A stretch of DNA of 64,000 nt from Ceratotherium simum simum (GCF_000283155.1 NW_004454229.1:5503457-5567456), one strand, 5' to 3'; counted from the stretch's first letter, positions 1 through 57,160 are shown. Translations and numbers: made by a program. Notes: generated by a model not told the origin, from the letters alone.

Positions 1-484
1 CTACACAGGTGTGTGTCGGGGCGAGGGTGTGCTGACGGCCTGAGGGGCAGTGAGCCGGGCTGTGCCCGTCTAGGTCTCCTGCCCACTGCAGCTTTGTTCT
101 GCTCCCTGGGAATCCCACCCCCGTTTCCCTGGCTGCCTGCCTCCTGCACTCTAGGCACGTGGTGACACTGAGACTAACCAGCCTGGGGCGGCTGCCATGC
201 CAGGGTCCCTGTGGGCCTGGCACCCTTGCTCCTGGCCCCTGTCCACATGGCCCCTGAGGTCCCCGAATGAGCAGCCCCACCCGTGCGGCCCCTCACACCT
301 ACCCTCATTCAGGGCCAATGGGGCGAGATTCAAAGACCGGAAGATCCCTGGCCCCTGCCCTTCTGGGGTCTTTAGTCTGATGGAGGTGATAGGTGCGTTA
401 CGGAGGAAGGACTGTGACACCCAGATGTCTTGGTGAATTTCTGTGGGAAAGCAGAGGGAGCTGGGTAGGACACATATCAATCAG

Positions 485-650
485 AACAAGGATTTGGAGT
501 CAGGCACACCGGGTTCCAGCCTTGTGCAGGCTGTGTGGCCTTGGACAGATCTCTGAGCCTCTGTTTCCCCATCTGGAAAATGGGGACAGTTACAGATCTC
601 ACCTCACAGGGTTATCGTGAGATTTAGATAGGCTGGGGGTTGGTGGGGCT
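485..650 (+). repeat. MIR SINE, plus orientation
   Basis: The MIR core is clear: GGATTTGGAGTCAG, then ...GCTGTGTGGCCTTGG, then CCTCTGTTTCCCCATCTGGAAAATGGGGA and a T/A-rich end. It is diverged and ancient, and lies just upstream of a PODN exon. Confidence 0.8.
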
Positions 651-694
651 TTGCAAGATGTTAAGTGCTTTGACTTCCCTGCTCACCCCTGCAG

Positions 695-843
695 CTGCTG
701 GACATCGCTGGGAATCAGCTTACAGACATCCCCGGGGGGCTCCCCGAGTCGCTTGAGTACTTGTACCTGCAGAACAACAAGATTAGCGCCGTCCCCGCCA
801 ATGCCTTCGACTCCACACCCAACCTCAAGGGGATCTTTCTCCG
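695..843 (+). CDS. PODN: PODN (podocan) penultimate coding exon, leucine-rich repeats
   Basis: Podocan is a secreted small leucine-rich-repeat proteoglycan of the extracellular matrix. The exon follows a pyrimidine-rich tract and acceptor CAG at 692-694 and ends before a GT donor at 844-845. It is 149 nt, opens in phase 0 and leaves CG of a split Arg codon. It encodes about 49 residues of LRR sequence: two repeat units with the pattern LxxLxLxxN/Q, e.g. LLDIAGNQL, then [11 protein letters not shown], then [14 protein letters not shown]. Identification rests on the LRR pattern, the acidic tail in the next exon and the neighbouring SLC1A7. Earlier PODN exons lie outside the window. The bases ctacacag at 1-8 followed by GTGTGTG could be the end of the preceding exon, but I cannot confirm this. 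Confidence 0.9.
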
Positions 844-1772
844 GTAGGAGGTCCCCTGGGGCCCCCCCTGGCTCTAGCGGGATATTCGAGGCACAGGGGA
901 ACAGCTTGCAGGTAGAGGTCAGTGTTCAAAGCCAAGTGGTGCACATGGGCATTATTGATGTTACCGTGGCAGGAAGGGACCCCACAGAGCATCTTCCCAA
1001 TTTACAGCTGGGAAAGCTGAGGCCCAGAGAACAGAAGTGACAGCAGATGTTCAGTCTCTCGCTGGGTTCTGCGGGTTTGGAATGATTCGGGGGACACAGC
1101 TCCCTGAGGAGATGAGGAGCTTCCATACAGCAGAACCAGGGTCGTTCTTCCTGACATCCCCACCTCCCACCCCCTCAAATCAGAGAGAAGGAGACAGATC
1201 AGGGAAAGGCAGAATGCACGTTCTCTGGGGCTTTGTGGCCCGGAAGGCCCGGGCTGGGCAACGTTGGGATGTGAGCCGTGCCTGGACTCCTGCGGGGGAC
1301 TGAGGTGCAGAATGTTGAGGGGGCCTGAGATCCGAGCCCAGCCTCCGCCTTCCCGCAACCTTAGTGTGTCCCTGGCCCAGCTCGGCCCTGGCCTTGCCTG
1401 CCTGCCACTCCGCACCAGGCACTGAGGCGACCCCAGGCTGGCAGCCCAGGAGCCCTAGGCCTCAGGGCAGGCGGAGAGAGGCAGCCATGTCCGCCACTCC
1501 CACCTGGTAGTGAGAGGGTATGCAGAGGGAGGCTTTCCGCTTCCTGAACAGACGGAGGCCCGGGGTCAGCCGCTGCCCCCTGAGCTGCAGCCGCACACAC
1601 TGGACAGCGTGGACTCCATGATGCGGCGTGCCTCTCAGCCCCTTTCCTTTGGTTCTTGCTGTGCCATCTTCCTGGAGGGCCCGTTCCCTCCCCTTTACCT
1701 TCTGGGGTGGGTATGCGTGGGGACTCTGAGGGCTGGGCTCCCGGCACTGACCCTGCGTGGGTGGCCGCACAG
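844..1772 (+). other. PODN: PODN intron between the last two coding exons
   Basis: This 929-nt GT-AG intron is GC-rich. I see no repeat beyond a short MIR-like word around 1,005-1,035 and no other gene in it. Confidence 0.7.
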
Positions 1773-1965
1773 GTTTAACAAGCTGGCCGTGGGCTCCGTG
1801 GTGGACAGCGCCTTCCGGAGGCTGAAGCACCTGCAGGTCTTGGACATAGAAGGCAACTTTGAGTTTGGTGACATTTCCAAGGACCGGGGCCGGTTGAAGG
1901 AGGAAAAGAAGGAGGATGAGGAGGATGAGGAGGATACGGACGAGGAGGACGAGGAAAGGCGATAG
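1773..1965 (+). CDS. PODN: PODN last coding exon with acidic C-terminal tail and stop
   Basis: The acceptor CAG is at 1770-1772. The first base G completes the Arg codon split from the previous exon, and the frame continues [14 protein letters not shown] and [19 protein letters not shown]. The last LRR gives way to a highly charged tail (from about 1,897) of Lys/Glu, then almost continuous Glu/Asp, ending ERR and TAG at 1963-1965. An acidic C-terminus distinguishes podocan from most other SLRPs. The exon runs past the stop to a strong donor (AG|GTAGGT) after 1992, so 27 nt of 3' UTR lie upstream of the last exon junction. The two PODN exons here supply 113 codons plus stop. Confidence 0.92.
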
Positions 1966-1992
1966 TGACAGGGTGAACTGGATCTGACGTAG
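1966..1992 (+). other. PODN: PODN 3' UTR, first segment before a UTR intron
   Basis: These 27 nt lie between the PODN stop and the donor AG|GTAGGT (GT at 1993-1994). The next acceptor that fits is TTCTGCAG at 4511-4518, so the 3' UTR is split by an intron of about 2.5 kb. The junction is less than about 50 nt from the stop, so nonsense-mediated decay is not expected. Confidence 0.75.
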
Positions 1993-4518
1993 GTAGGTGG
2001 TCTGTGTGGGGCACGCTCACCTCTCCTCGCCAGTTTCCAGTCCCTGACCCCAGTTTAGGTCACCCTCTATCCCCTGCTTTGTCGTTCATTCTGCAAACCT
2101 CTTGGAGCCCTTGGTATGTGCCAGGCCCTGGGTGAGAGGTTCGGTATAAGAGCAAGCCTGCGGGGTGCCGGCCGTGCCCGGGGCCTGTCTCCAGGGCGAT
2201 GAGTGCCGCCGTCAGGGCACAGACAGGCACAGGGGCTGGGATGGTGGAAGCAGGGAAGGGATGTGGGCCCGGGAGGAGGCTGCTGCTGTAAGCCAAGCCA
2301 GAGGTGATAGGGGCCGGCCGTGAGGATGCAGAAGAGCAGATGGGCCTGGGAGGGGTTGGGGCAGACCTGAGGGGCCAGAGTGGTCCTGCTGGACACGGGT
2401 GAGGGAGAAGACAAGGCCCCAGTTCCAGCTTGGAATTCCAGCTGGATAGTAGTACCCGGAGGAGCAGGCATGGTGGGGGAGTGTTGAGTTTGAGGGGCCT
2501 GGAGGCTTCTGGGGGAGCTGCCCGGAGGTGGGCTGGATGTATGAGTCTGGGGGTCAGGAGTGAGGTCTGGGCGGGAGATGGGGATCCAGGCATTGTCGGC
2601 CTTAAAACAGCCACTGAGGCAGCAGGAGGCTGGGGGAGCCTGCCCAGGGAGAGTGAGTGCCAGGGCGTGGCCAACGGGAGGGGAGCCTGCAGAGCTGGTA
2701 AGATGGAGCAGTGAGGGAGGGAGGGAGGGAGGAAAACCACCGACAGCAGAGAACAGAGGGTGTTTACACATACATGCAGCACAAGCTCCCACACACACAC
2801 GAGTGCACCAACACGTGTACCCATGCTCTCTTACACATGCCTATACATGCACACACAAAGCACACACTCGCAGAACCCACCGCACATGTGCACACACATG
2901 CACGCACTCCATGACCCATTCACAGATGCAGAGCACGTGCACACTTGCATGCAAGTACATACACGCGTGCCTCCCCATGCACATAGGCCCTTGTGTGCAC
3001 ATGTGCTCACACATGCGTATGCATGCATGTTACACGTCCATGCACAGGCTTCTCTGGAAGGGGGGGACTCAGCCGTGTCAATGCTGCTGAGAGGCGGATA
3101 GAGCTGAGCACTGCCAAGGGCTGACGGGATTTATCCACAAAGAGGTCATCTGTGACCTTATCGGGAGCAGCCTCGGGGGCCACTGGATCCAGGGAGTGTA
3201 GACAACTCTATCAAGAAGTTTGGCTGTGGAGAGATGAGAGAGTGAGATGGGGGCGTGAAGTTCAGACAGGGCTCGGTTCATGTTATACCTTTTTTAAGGA
3301 ATAGAGCTGGTTTGGGTGCTGATGGGGAGGGGCCAGTGTGGAGGGAGGAGCTATGGATATAAGAGAGGAGAGCTGGGTGTAGGATCCCTGTGGAAACAGT
3401 AGGAGGGACTGGCTTGGGCAGGAGGGTCAGTGCTCCCTCCACTGTGGCAGGAGGGACAGAGGACGGAGTGGCTGCAGTCACACGCAGGTTAGTGGCTTGG
3501 TGGCTGAACATGAAGTCACGTCAGCCCGATGCCTGCAGCCTTCTGTTTCCTGAGGGAAGCAGGGGTGCTCAGCGGACTGGGTGGGTGTGGAGAAGATGGA
3601 CAATTGGATCTATCCAGGGCTGGGGTTTCAGAAAGAACAAGGAAATTGAGTGTATTGGCAAGAGAATGGGTACAGTGGTGGATCCTGGGGTCAGGCTGGG
3701 AAGGGAAGGAGGTACAGACAGAAGGAGTTGGGGGGCAGGGCCACTGGAGGGGGATATTGGAGAGTGGGCATGGTGGTGACGAGTAGCCAGGAGAAGACGT
3801 GTGGGCAGAGGGGAAATCAGAGTGAGCCGACCCAGCTGGGTCACAGAGCCGGGTGGCAGAGCTGGAGGCCTTGGGAGGGGGCTGCTGGGCTGCTCTTAGG
3901 ATGTTGAACTTAAGTAGGGCCTGGGGCAGAAAGGAGCCTTAAGCGGGTTGAGGACCCGGTGGGTGGGTGAGAGAGGGAGTTGGGGAGAGGAGTCCGGCTG
4001 GTGATAGAGAAGAATGTGCGTGGGGGCGGTTATCCAAGCGTGGAGGGCAGGCCCAGAGGCCATGCTCAGGAATCACCTTCCTCTGCTCTTGGGGCCCAGG
4101 GGTAAGAAGGTGGAGCCCCTTCTCTCCAGGCATTGTCCTCAGGCAGAGCCAGGGGTCAGCCACAGGAGTGACTGGTCATTCAGTGAGGATGCTATGGCGC
4201 TCACGAGGGGGCTGCAGAGTCCTGGGTTGGGAGAGAATCTGCCCCCTCTGGAGGACATTGGCCATGGTCAGGTCAGTTGAGTGGGGCCCTGGGAGAGGCC
4301 CTCTAGTCCACACCAGGCCCGGCCACATCTCCATGAGCACCTCCCAGCGGGCGGCCCGCTGGCTCTAGGCTCCCAGGGGCAACTTGCCTCCTGCCCGCAG
4401 TCACCTGGCCCTCCCAGAGCCCCCTCAGGTGGGCCCCCCAGCTCTAATGCCCCACCCCAGGCTTGTTATGGTTGGGGGCCTGCCCTGGCCTCCCCTGACT
4501 CTCCCATGTGTTCTGCAG
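1993..4518 (+). other. PODN: PODN 3' UTR intron
   Basis: It contains an L2-like stretch in minus orientation (about 2,085-2,700), a run of four GGG tracts at 2714-2731, a degenerate CA-rich repeat (about 2,768-3,035) and weakly L2-like sequence (about 3,300-3,900). Open frames of 240-254 codons on the minus strand come from this GC-rich, low-complexity DNA and show no protein family signal. Confidence 0.6.
2768..3035. repeat. Degenerate CA-rich tandem repeat
   Basis: About 270 nt of imperfect ACACATGCAC-type words, with many alternating purine-pyrimidine steps. It is an old, interrupted microsatellite or minisatellite in the PODN UTR intron. Confidence 0.75.
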
Positions 4519-4860
4519 GACCATGGACCGCCGGACCACTTTCTGCAGCACGTGCCTGTGCCCTGTGAGCCCCGACTCTGCCCCGCTCGCGGACACACCC
4601 AGCACTGTACCCACAGGGCCCCCGACACAGCTGAACACACAGTCGCCCATCCTTACCCCTTCCTGCAGCGCGTTCCACAGCCAGACACATGCAGACACCA
4701 CGGCACACCCACACACAGCCAGCCACACGTCGCCCTCCAAATGGTCTCGCTCTTTGCCCTGAGCCCACCCCGCCATCATGCCCTGTGAGTCATCCAGATG
4801 TGGGAAGGGTCTGACCCCACCCTGGCATGCACGGGTGCCTGCTTCCTCCCCTGTGGACAC

Positions 4861-4867
4861 ACACGTG

Positions 4868-4902
<35 letters not shown>

Positions 4903-4904
4903 AA
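4861..4904 (+). repeat. (CA)n with CGCGCG core in the PODN 3' UTR
   Basis: An uninterrupted alternating purine-pyrimidine tract of about 40 nt: CACACGCGCGCG followed by about twelve CA units. It is probably length-polymorphic and has Z-DNA-forming composition. Confidence 0.85.
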
Positions 4905-5424
4905 GTCACGTGCAGACAGCCCTCCGAGGCCTATCTACCGACAGCTCGTGCCCCAGCCAGAACTGGCCAGAACAGCGAGCTATCTGCCTGTCTGTCTGTC
5001 TGTCCGTCCATCTCCTGGAGAAGACACAGAGTTATCTCTGAGCTCTCTGCAGCCAGGTGCCTGCTGCCTTCTGGAACTCGCAAAAGCTGGCTTTTGTTCC
5101 TTTCCCTCCCTTTGGGGACAGGAACCTTCTGGACTGCTGCCCCGGCCCGCCCGCCCTGCTGGGGCCATCGTCACTCCCTGCCATGCCCCGGGCAAGCCCC
5201 ACTGAGGCCACTGCAGTCTCCCAGGGCTGCCCGGGCCTTGCAGGAGTGAGGCGGAGGCGGGAGCTGGGCTGGGCCAGGAGGAGGGGCCCAGTCACACCGA
5301 TGAGACACCTTGTTTATTCTTTGGGCCTGCGGGGAGTTCTGGGTACCTTTGGTTTTTTATTCTTTTTTAAGGAAAAAAAAATGATAAAAACTGCAAAGCT
5401 GATTTTTCTTGTTACAGAAAAACT

Positions 5425-5430
5425 AATATA
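5425..5430 (+). promoter_or_regulatory. PODN: Non-canonical poly(A) signal of PODN (AATATA)
   Basis: AATATA lies in an AT-rich stretch, 10-20 nt before the inferred PODN cleavage site. It is a known weaker variant of AATAAA. The nearest plus-strand AATAAA in the convergent region is at 6895-6900, 1.47 kb further on. Confidence 0.55.
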
Positions 5431-5445
5431 AAAGCATTACCCCTG

Positions 5446-6935
5446 TCTGGCAGCCCGTGGCCGTGTCTGTGTGTGCTTCCTGCCAAGTGCCAGGCAGGTG
5501 CCTGGCGGGGGTGGGTAGGACACAAGCACGGCAGCGCCTGTCTGACCAGCAGGAGTGAGCACACAGTTCAGTTCTCGGGGCGCACAAAGTAGTGGCACGG
5601 CAGGGGGCCAGGGACGCAGGGTTTATTTGCAGGTAAGGAGGCCTGGAGGCACGTGCGGCTCATCAGCAGGTCAGGCCAGGACCGTCGCCCCTGGCCTGTG
5701 AGCTCACCCTGCACTCCCAGAGGCTGAGCATTCAAGCAAAGGACCTGCCCGCTTCCGGCTGCTCAGGGCCCACCTGGAGGGTAGGCTGTACACAGAGTGG
5801 GCACTACCAACGGGGTCTGTCCCATAGAGGACAGCTGGAGTGGGAAGGGCACCAGAGGCAGGCCTGGGAGCTGGGACAGAGCCAACTTGGGGGCCCAAGT
5901 CTCTGCAGGCCTGCCCAGGGAAGAGCAGACAGACGTGTCCAGTGCACCCACCACCCCAACGGGGCCAGAGCTGGGACCAGGAGGCAGCACCCAGCTCAGA
6001 GCAAAGGAGAACCTCTGACAGGCAGAGCTGCCCCACAGTGGGGAGGCGATGCCCAGGAAGTATGACCCCCCCCCCCACTACTGGAGGTTTGACAGCAGGC
6101 TCCTGTCAAGCCTGATAGAGCAGATTCCTTCCTTGTGGTGGGGCAGACTTCATTGATTGAAGGGCGTTAGAGACGTGACACGGGGAAGAGGTGAAAGAAC
6201 GAAGGGTGCTCCTGTGGTGGCCCTACAGCCCCCAGCCCTCCAGTGGGAGGGGATCCTGGGGTCAGGGCCTTTCCTGGACTCCTCACACTGCGGCCCTGGG
6301 AGGAGGATGGGAGGTAGTTCAGGAGCGGGGCTGGGAGGCAGACAGCCTCCTGATTCTCTGAGTGACCTTGGGGGGCCTGTCCCCTCCCCCAGCTTCAATG
6401 TTGTCACAGCTCCATGGTACAAACTCTGGAGCTGCGTCTCATCCCCAAAGTGTGTCTCGTACAATCTGTGTGGCCTTTGCGTGTCCCCTGCGAGCCTCCT
6501 GGAGGCACCCCGGGGCTGAAGAGAAGGAGGCAGACAGTCTGGAAACGTCCCTGGGCTTGCCCCCTCCTTAAAGCAAAGCGTTCGCCAAAGGGAGCCAGAC
6601 CGGCTGAGAAAGTTTGTTCCTTTTGTGGGGACTGATCTCGGGGCCTGCCTGCAGAACAGAGCCCAAGCCAGGGGCAGAGCCGGCTGTGCCCCTGTGGCTG
6701 TCAGGACAGGCCCCTGGGCACTCTGCCTCCTGCGTGTGACACTCAGGCCTGTCCTCCCACTTTCAGCCCAGACAGACCTATCTGCACTCTAGTTACACGA
6801 GCAATCTTGTTTATATTGTGGCCACCTGGAGAGGCTTGCCCATACTCTGGCTGCCCAGAAGGCCAGTCTGCACTGTGACAGCCTTTCTTAGCCCAATAAA
6901 GAAATGCTGGCCAGAGTATGGTCGCTGAGCCTGCA
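5446..6935. other. Convergent intergenic region between PODN and SLC1A7
   Basis: About 1.5 kb, GC-rich, with a C11 run at 6066-6076. A minus-strand AATAAA (plus TTTATT, about 5,622) and a plus-strand AATAAA (6895-6900) are present. I find no protein-coding exon. It could hold alternative distal 3' ends of either gene. Confidence 0.5.
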
Positions 6936-6939
6936 GGAC

Positions 6940-7851
6940 TTGAAAAACAAAATACCTTTATTTAGTTATCACTGAATTTGCAAACACAGAAAGGAATAGA
7001 AATCTAACTCCACTTCATCCCACAGGCTTTTGGGGAGTGCTGACTCCAGGGCCACATGGGCAGGCGAGCCTGCCTCCTGGGTCCTGGCTGGCCCACCATC
7101 CTGTGGGAGCCTGGCTCCGATGATTCTAAGGGCCCGCAGCCCCAGTGAAGACATCCTCGTCTCCACATCGATGGGCTTGTCAGAGAGAGCCAGTGGGACG
7201 GGCGGCTGGTGGGCTGTGGCACGTGGAAGGCGGCGGGTCTTGGCCTTGGCTGGGCCTGTCCTTGGGGAGAGCTGTTTGTCTGAGGCCACGTGTTGTGGGG
7301 CAGGGTGGGGGGCTGGCCTGGGCCGGGACACAGCTGAGGCAGGACCAGGATGTTGTTACGTCTTCACAAATTGAAAGCAGTAGTGGCTGCGGGCCTCCTG
7401 GAGAGGGGCAGAGCCTCTCGGCATCTGGCCCTGCAGGCCCCCTGTCCTCCGGGAGGGAGTGGCCAGGGCTTGAAAGACTCGGGTTAGAGTACTGGCCCTT
7501 ACATCGCTTGCTCTGAGACCTGGGGCAAGTATTTTCAGCTCTCAGAGCCTCGACTCTATGATCCAGAAAGTGGGGACCATAACCCCTGCCTGCCACCCTA
7601 CAGGCCAACCTGGTGGAAACCGCAGAGCTGGGGCTTGGCTCATGCGGACCCATCACTCTCTGGCTGGGGCACCCACATGCGTCACCCCCCCGTGACCCCA
7701 TTTTCCTTCAAGTGGGGCTAATTCCGGCCCCTCAAGTGTGTGAAGGACTTGTGCACCTGGCCCCTGTCGCTGCTCAGGTGAGTAGTGAGTTGAGATCCTG
7801 CCCTCGGCCCTTAACCCTGGAGGCTTCCTCGGCCTCTGCAGCTCTGCCAGC
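6940..7851 (-). other. SLC1A7: SLC1A7 3' UTR
   Basis: This is the noncoding part of the last exon, from the TGA at 7852-7854 down to the poly(A) site. It includes a plus-oriented MIR fragment at about 7,480-7,600 (CTGAGACCTGGGGCAAG...). Open frames here (up to 173 codons) show no recognisable protein. Confidence 0.7.
6957..6962 (-). promoter_or_regulatory. SLC1A7: SLC1A7 poly(A) signal AATAAA
   Basis: Plus-strand TTTATT reads AATAAA on the minus strand and is followed there by a T/GT-rich element (GGTATTTTGTTTTT), the usual arrangement for a strong cleavage site at about 6,935-6,945. It gives a 3' UTR of about 900 nt for SLC1A7. Confidence 0.75.
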
Positions 7852-54810
<46,959 letters not shown>

Positions 54811-55100
54811 GATGAGCCCAGCCCGCTGGCACCATTCCATGCACAAGAGGCCAGCCAGGGGTACACGGTCCCAGCTGGGGGCTCGGGCTCCTCAGTGGGC
54901 AGGTGGTCAGGATTGCTAAGCACCGGCGGCCAGCCCCACGGCAACGGCCTGCGTGGCTGCCCTGGAGGGACGCCACAATCCTATTACCAAGCGCATCATT
55001 AGGAGCTGGGAGCAGATTAGGGCCTGGGAAATTAGAGCAGGCCACGTGGTCTGGGGGTTCGGACCTCAAAGCCAAGTGCTGCTCTTAAACAGGAGAGGGA
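54811..55100 (-). promoter_or_regulatory. SLC1A7: SLC1A7 5' UTR and proximal promoter region (inferred)
   Basis: Immediately upstream of the EAAT5 start. The minus strand shows homeodomain core words CTAATCTG (plus gattag at 55,015-55,020), CTAATTTCCC and CCTAATGATG within about 230 nt of the ATG, plus a weak TATA-like TTTAAGAG near 55,085. CRX/OTX2 binding to TAATC-type sites drives many photoreceptor and bipolar genes, which fits EAAT5 expression. No transcription start can be placed from sequence alone. Confidence 0.35.
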
Positions 55101-55194
55101 ACCAGGGACTGGTGGGAGGAACAAGAGGAACATTTGCTGGTTGGTTTGATTTTTGCCCCCACTTTGTTCTAGAAAGAGTTGAAGGCAAGGCAAT

Positions 55195-55350
55195 CAGATA
55201 CCAGCAATTGCTAACATTAATTAAGCATTTATTATGCACCAGGTGCTATTCTAGAAGCACATTGGTTGTATTAACTCATTTAATCCTAACACTAATCCCC
55301 AAAAATAAGTACTGTATCATTTTACAGATGAGAAAACTGAGGCAGAAAGA
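55195..55350 (-). repeat. MIR SINE, minus orientation
   Basis: Shows TTATTATGCACCAGGTGCTATTC, TTAACTCATTTAATCCTAAC and CATTTTACAGATGAGAAAACTGAGGC. Confidence 0.85.
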
Positions 55351-55709
55351 GGTTGAGTAATGAGCATGTGCTGTGGGCCAGGCCTGTTCTCGTTGCTCTA
55401 CCTCTGTGAATCATAGGGAACCATCCCGACAACCCTGGAATTTGACCTTCATTTGCCTGAAAGGGAGATTGAGACCCCAGGAGCCAGAGTCCCCTGGCCA
55501 TGGTCGCAGAGGCAGCAAGCAGCAGAGTTTGGTGTCCAGCGCTTGACCAGGTGGATGTGTTCAGAGGTGCTCAGCAGTACTGTGGGGAATGTAGGATTTG
55601 AATCCAATGGACGTGAGTTCAAACCTGGGTTCTGCCACTCGCTGTGATGTGCATCCTTCATGGCCGCTGTAAGCCTAACGCTGGGGACCTGGTAGGTTCT
55701 CAGGGCCTA

Positions 55710-55900
55710 TTATTTTTAAAGATGACAGAGCCCAAGGACCTACGTTCAACTCCCAGTTCTGCCACTTAGTAGCTGTGTGGACAAGCCATTTAAGTTCACT
55801 GTGCCTCAGTCTCCCCATCCGTAAAACAGACCTAAGAATAACATCTACTTCGTTGGGGCTGTGCAACATCCCATCCAGAAAGTACTTGAGAAAGCAGTGG
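55710..55900 (+). repeat. MIR SINE, plus orientation
   Basis: Contains CCCAGTTCTGCCACTTAGTAGC, CATTTAAGTTCACTGTGCCTCAG and TCTCCCCATCCGTAAAAC. Confidence 0.85.
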
Positions 55901-56849
55901 TGAACTGTAACAGGTGAACAAGGAAGAGGGCTATTGGAGGATCATCAGCTACATTTGGCGTTTTTAGAGAAAGATTTTCTTTTTGCTATTTCTCAGGGCT
56001 TGGCCTGCCCTATAAAGCCAGAGGGAATTAACTCTTCTATTTCACCGGGAGCCTGTAATCTCATTACGGACAGTCAGGCGGCAGCAGGGAGCACGGTCTG
56101 TGGTAGGGGGTGCACAAGGGCTGCCTCGCCTGACACAGGGGACGGGGAAGAGGATGGAGAGCACGGGGCCAAGGAACTGCTGGGAATCTGGGCGGAGGGG
56201 GCTGGGTGCTGGGGACCCTTGGATTCCGGTCCCATGTTAAGCAGCTCCGCGACCTTGCCCTCTTTGGGCCTCATCTTGCCCGTCTTGGAACGAGAGGACC
56301 GGGCTGAGTGCTTTGTAAGGACCCCTCGTCTCAGCATGCCAAGCTTCTGAAGTCCCTGCTCTCTGCCAGCAGCTTTGGGGGTGTGGGGGTGGGTGGATAG
56401 GCAGATGAAACAAAGTTAAGCAGGTTCTTTACTCCAGGACAGCTCCAAGCCAGACCGCTCAAGTTCAGACCTTAGCTCTACTGTTTGCTAGCTGCATGAC
56501 CTTGGGCAAATTTCTTAACCTCTCTGTGAAATAGAAAGAATACAACAGTCCCTAGTTCATGGGCTTGTCATGTGGGTCAAATATGGTGATGCACGCGAGG
56601 TGCTTCGAGTGTTGCCTGGTGCCTTGCTGACACTCACAGTGGTCACTATTAGCTTTAGCAGAGCCTTTACAGTACTAACGTGTGTTGGAGGAAGTCTCCA
56701 AGTGGAGGATACAGAACCCCAGCCCTCTTCTGGAGCAGAGAATCCCATGGGTCTGTGTTTGGGGAACACACATTGGAACACTCCAGCCTCCAGGATGAAG
56801 TCCCTGCTTCCTTAGGGAAGAGTCTGAGGCCCTCGGAGGCTTGTGTTTG

Positions 56850-57160
56850 CTCACCTCTCCAGCAACCACCTCCCCCTCTCACCTCTCCAGCTCCCCTCCC
56901 TCTGCTCACCTCTCCAGTAACCTCCTCCTCTGCTCACCTCTCCAGCTGTCCACCTCCTCCACTCACCTCTCCAGTAACCACCCCCTCCGCTCACCTCTCC
57001 AGTTCCCCCTCCTCTGCTCGCCTCTCCAGCTCCCCACCCCCTCTGCTCACCTCTCCAGCTCCCCACCCCCTCCGCTCACCTCTCCAGTTCCCCACCCCCT
57101 CCGCTCACCTCTCCAGTAACCACCCCCTCCACTCACCTCTCCAGCTCTTCACCTCCTCCG
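56850..57160 (+). repeat. Minisatellite, 11 units of 27-29 nt
   Basis: Eleven consecutive units each begin CTC(A/G)CCTCTCCAG and continue with a C-rich spacer such as CTCCCCACCCCCTCCG or TAACCACCCCCTCCA. Unit lengths in order are 28, 27, 28, 29, 28, 27, 29, 29, 29, 28, 29. The first 13 nt are nearly invariant while spacers vary. On the minus strand (SLC1A7 sense) each unit reads CTGGAGAGGTGAG. It is likely a VNTR. Confidence 0.95.

Larger units (their letters stand above)
4519..5445 (+). other. PODN: PODN terminal 3' UTR exon
   Basis: A pyrimidine-rich tract and CAG at 4516-4518 open this exon (gaccatggaccgccgg...). It is noncoding, rich in CA words, and carries an alternating purine-pyrimidine run at 4861-4904 and a TCTG repeat around 4983-5008. 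The 3' end becomes AT-rich (5,350-5,435) with an AATATA-type poly(A) signal at 5425-5430 and no AATAAA nearby. Cleavage is placed at about 5,440-5,450. The exon assignment also draws on my memory that human PODN mRNA has similar UTR sequence; an RNA-seq junction from 1992 to 4519 would settle it. Confidence 0.75.

Noticed and set aside
2060..2824. Minus-strand open frames of 243-254 codons
   Set aside because: They lie in the GC-rich, L2-like PODN UTR intron. The translations are Pro/Ser/Leu-rich without family motifs, and two overlapping frames are both open, as expected from composition.
5618..5630. Minus-strand AATAAA near 5,622 as the main SLC1A7 3' end
   Set aside because: It would add over 1.3 kb of UTR; the AATAAA at 6957-6962 has a better downstream T/GT-rich element and comes first. 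It may be an alternative end.
56850..57160. Regular repeats with variable spacers suggesting a CRISPR array
   Set aside because: The constant part is only 13 nt and spacers are 14-16 nt of related C-rich sequence, in a mammalian genome; this is a minisatellite.
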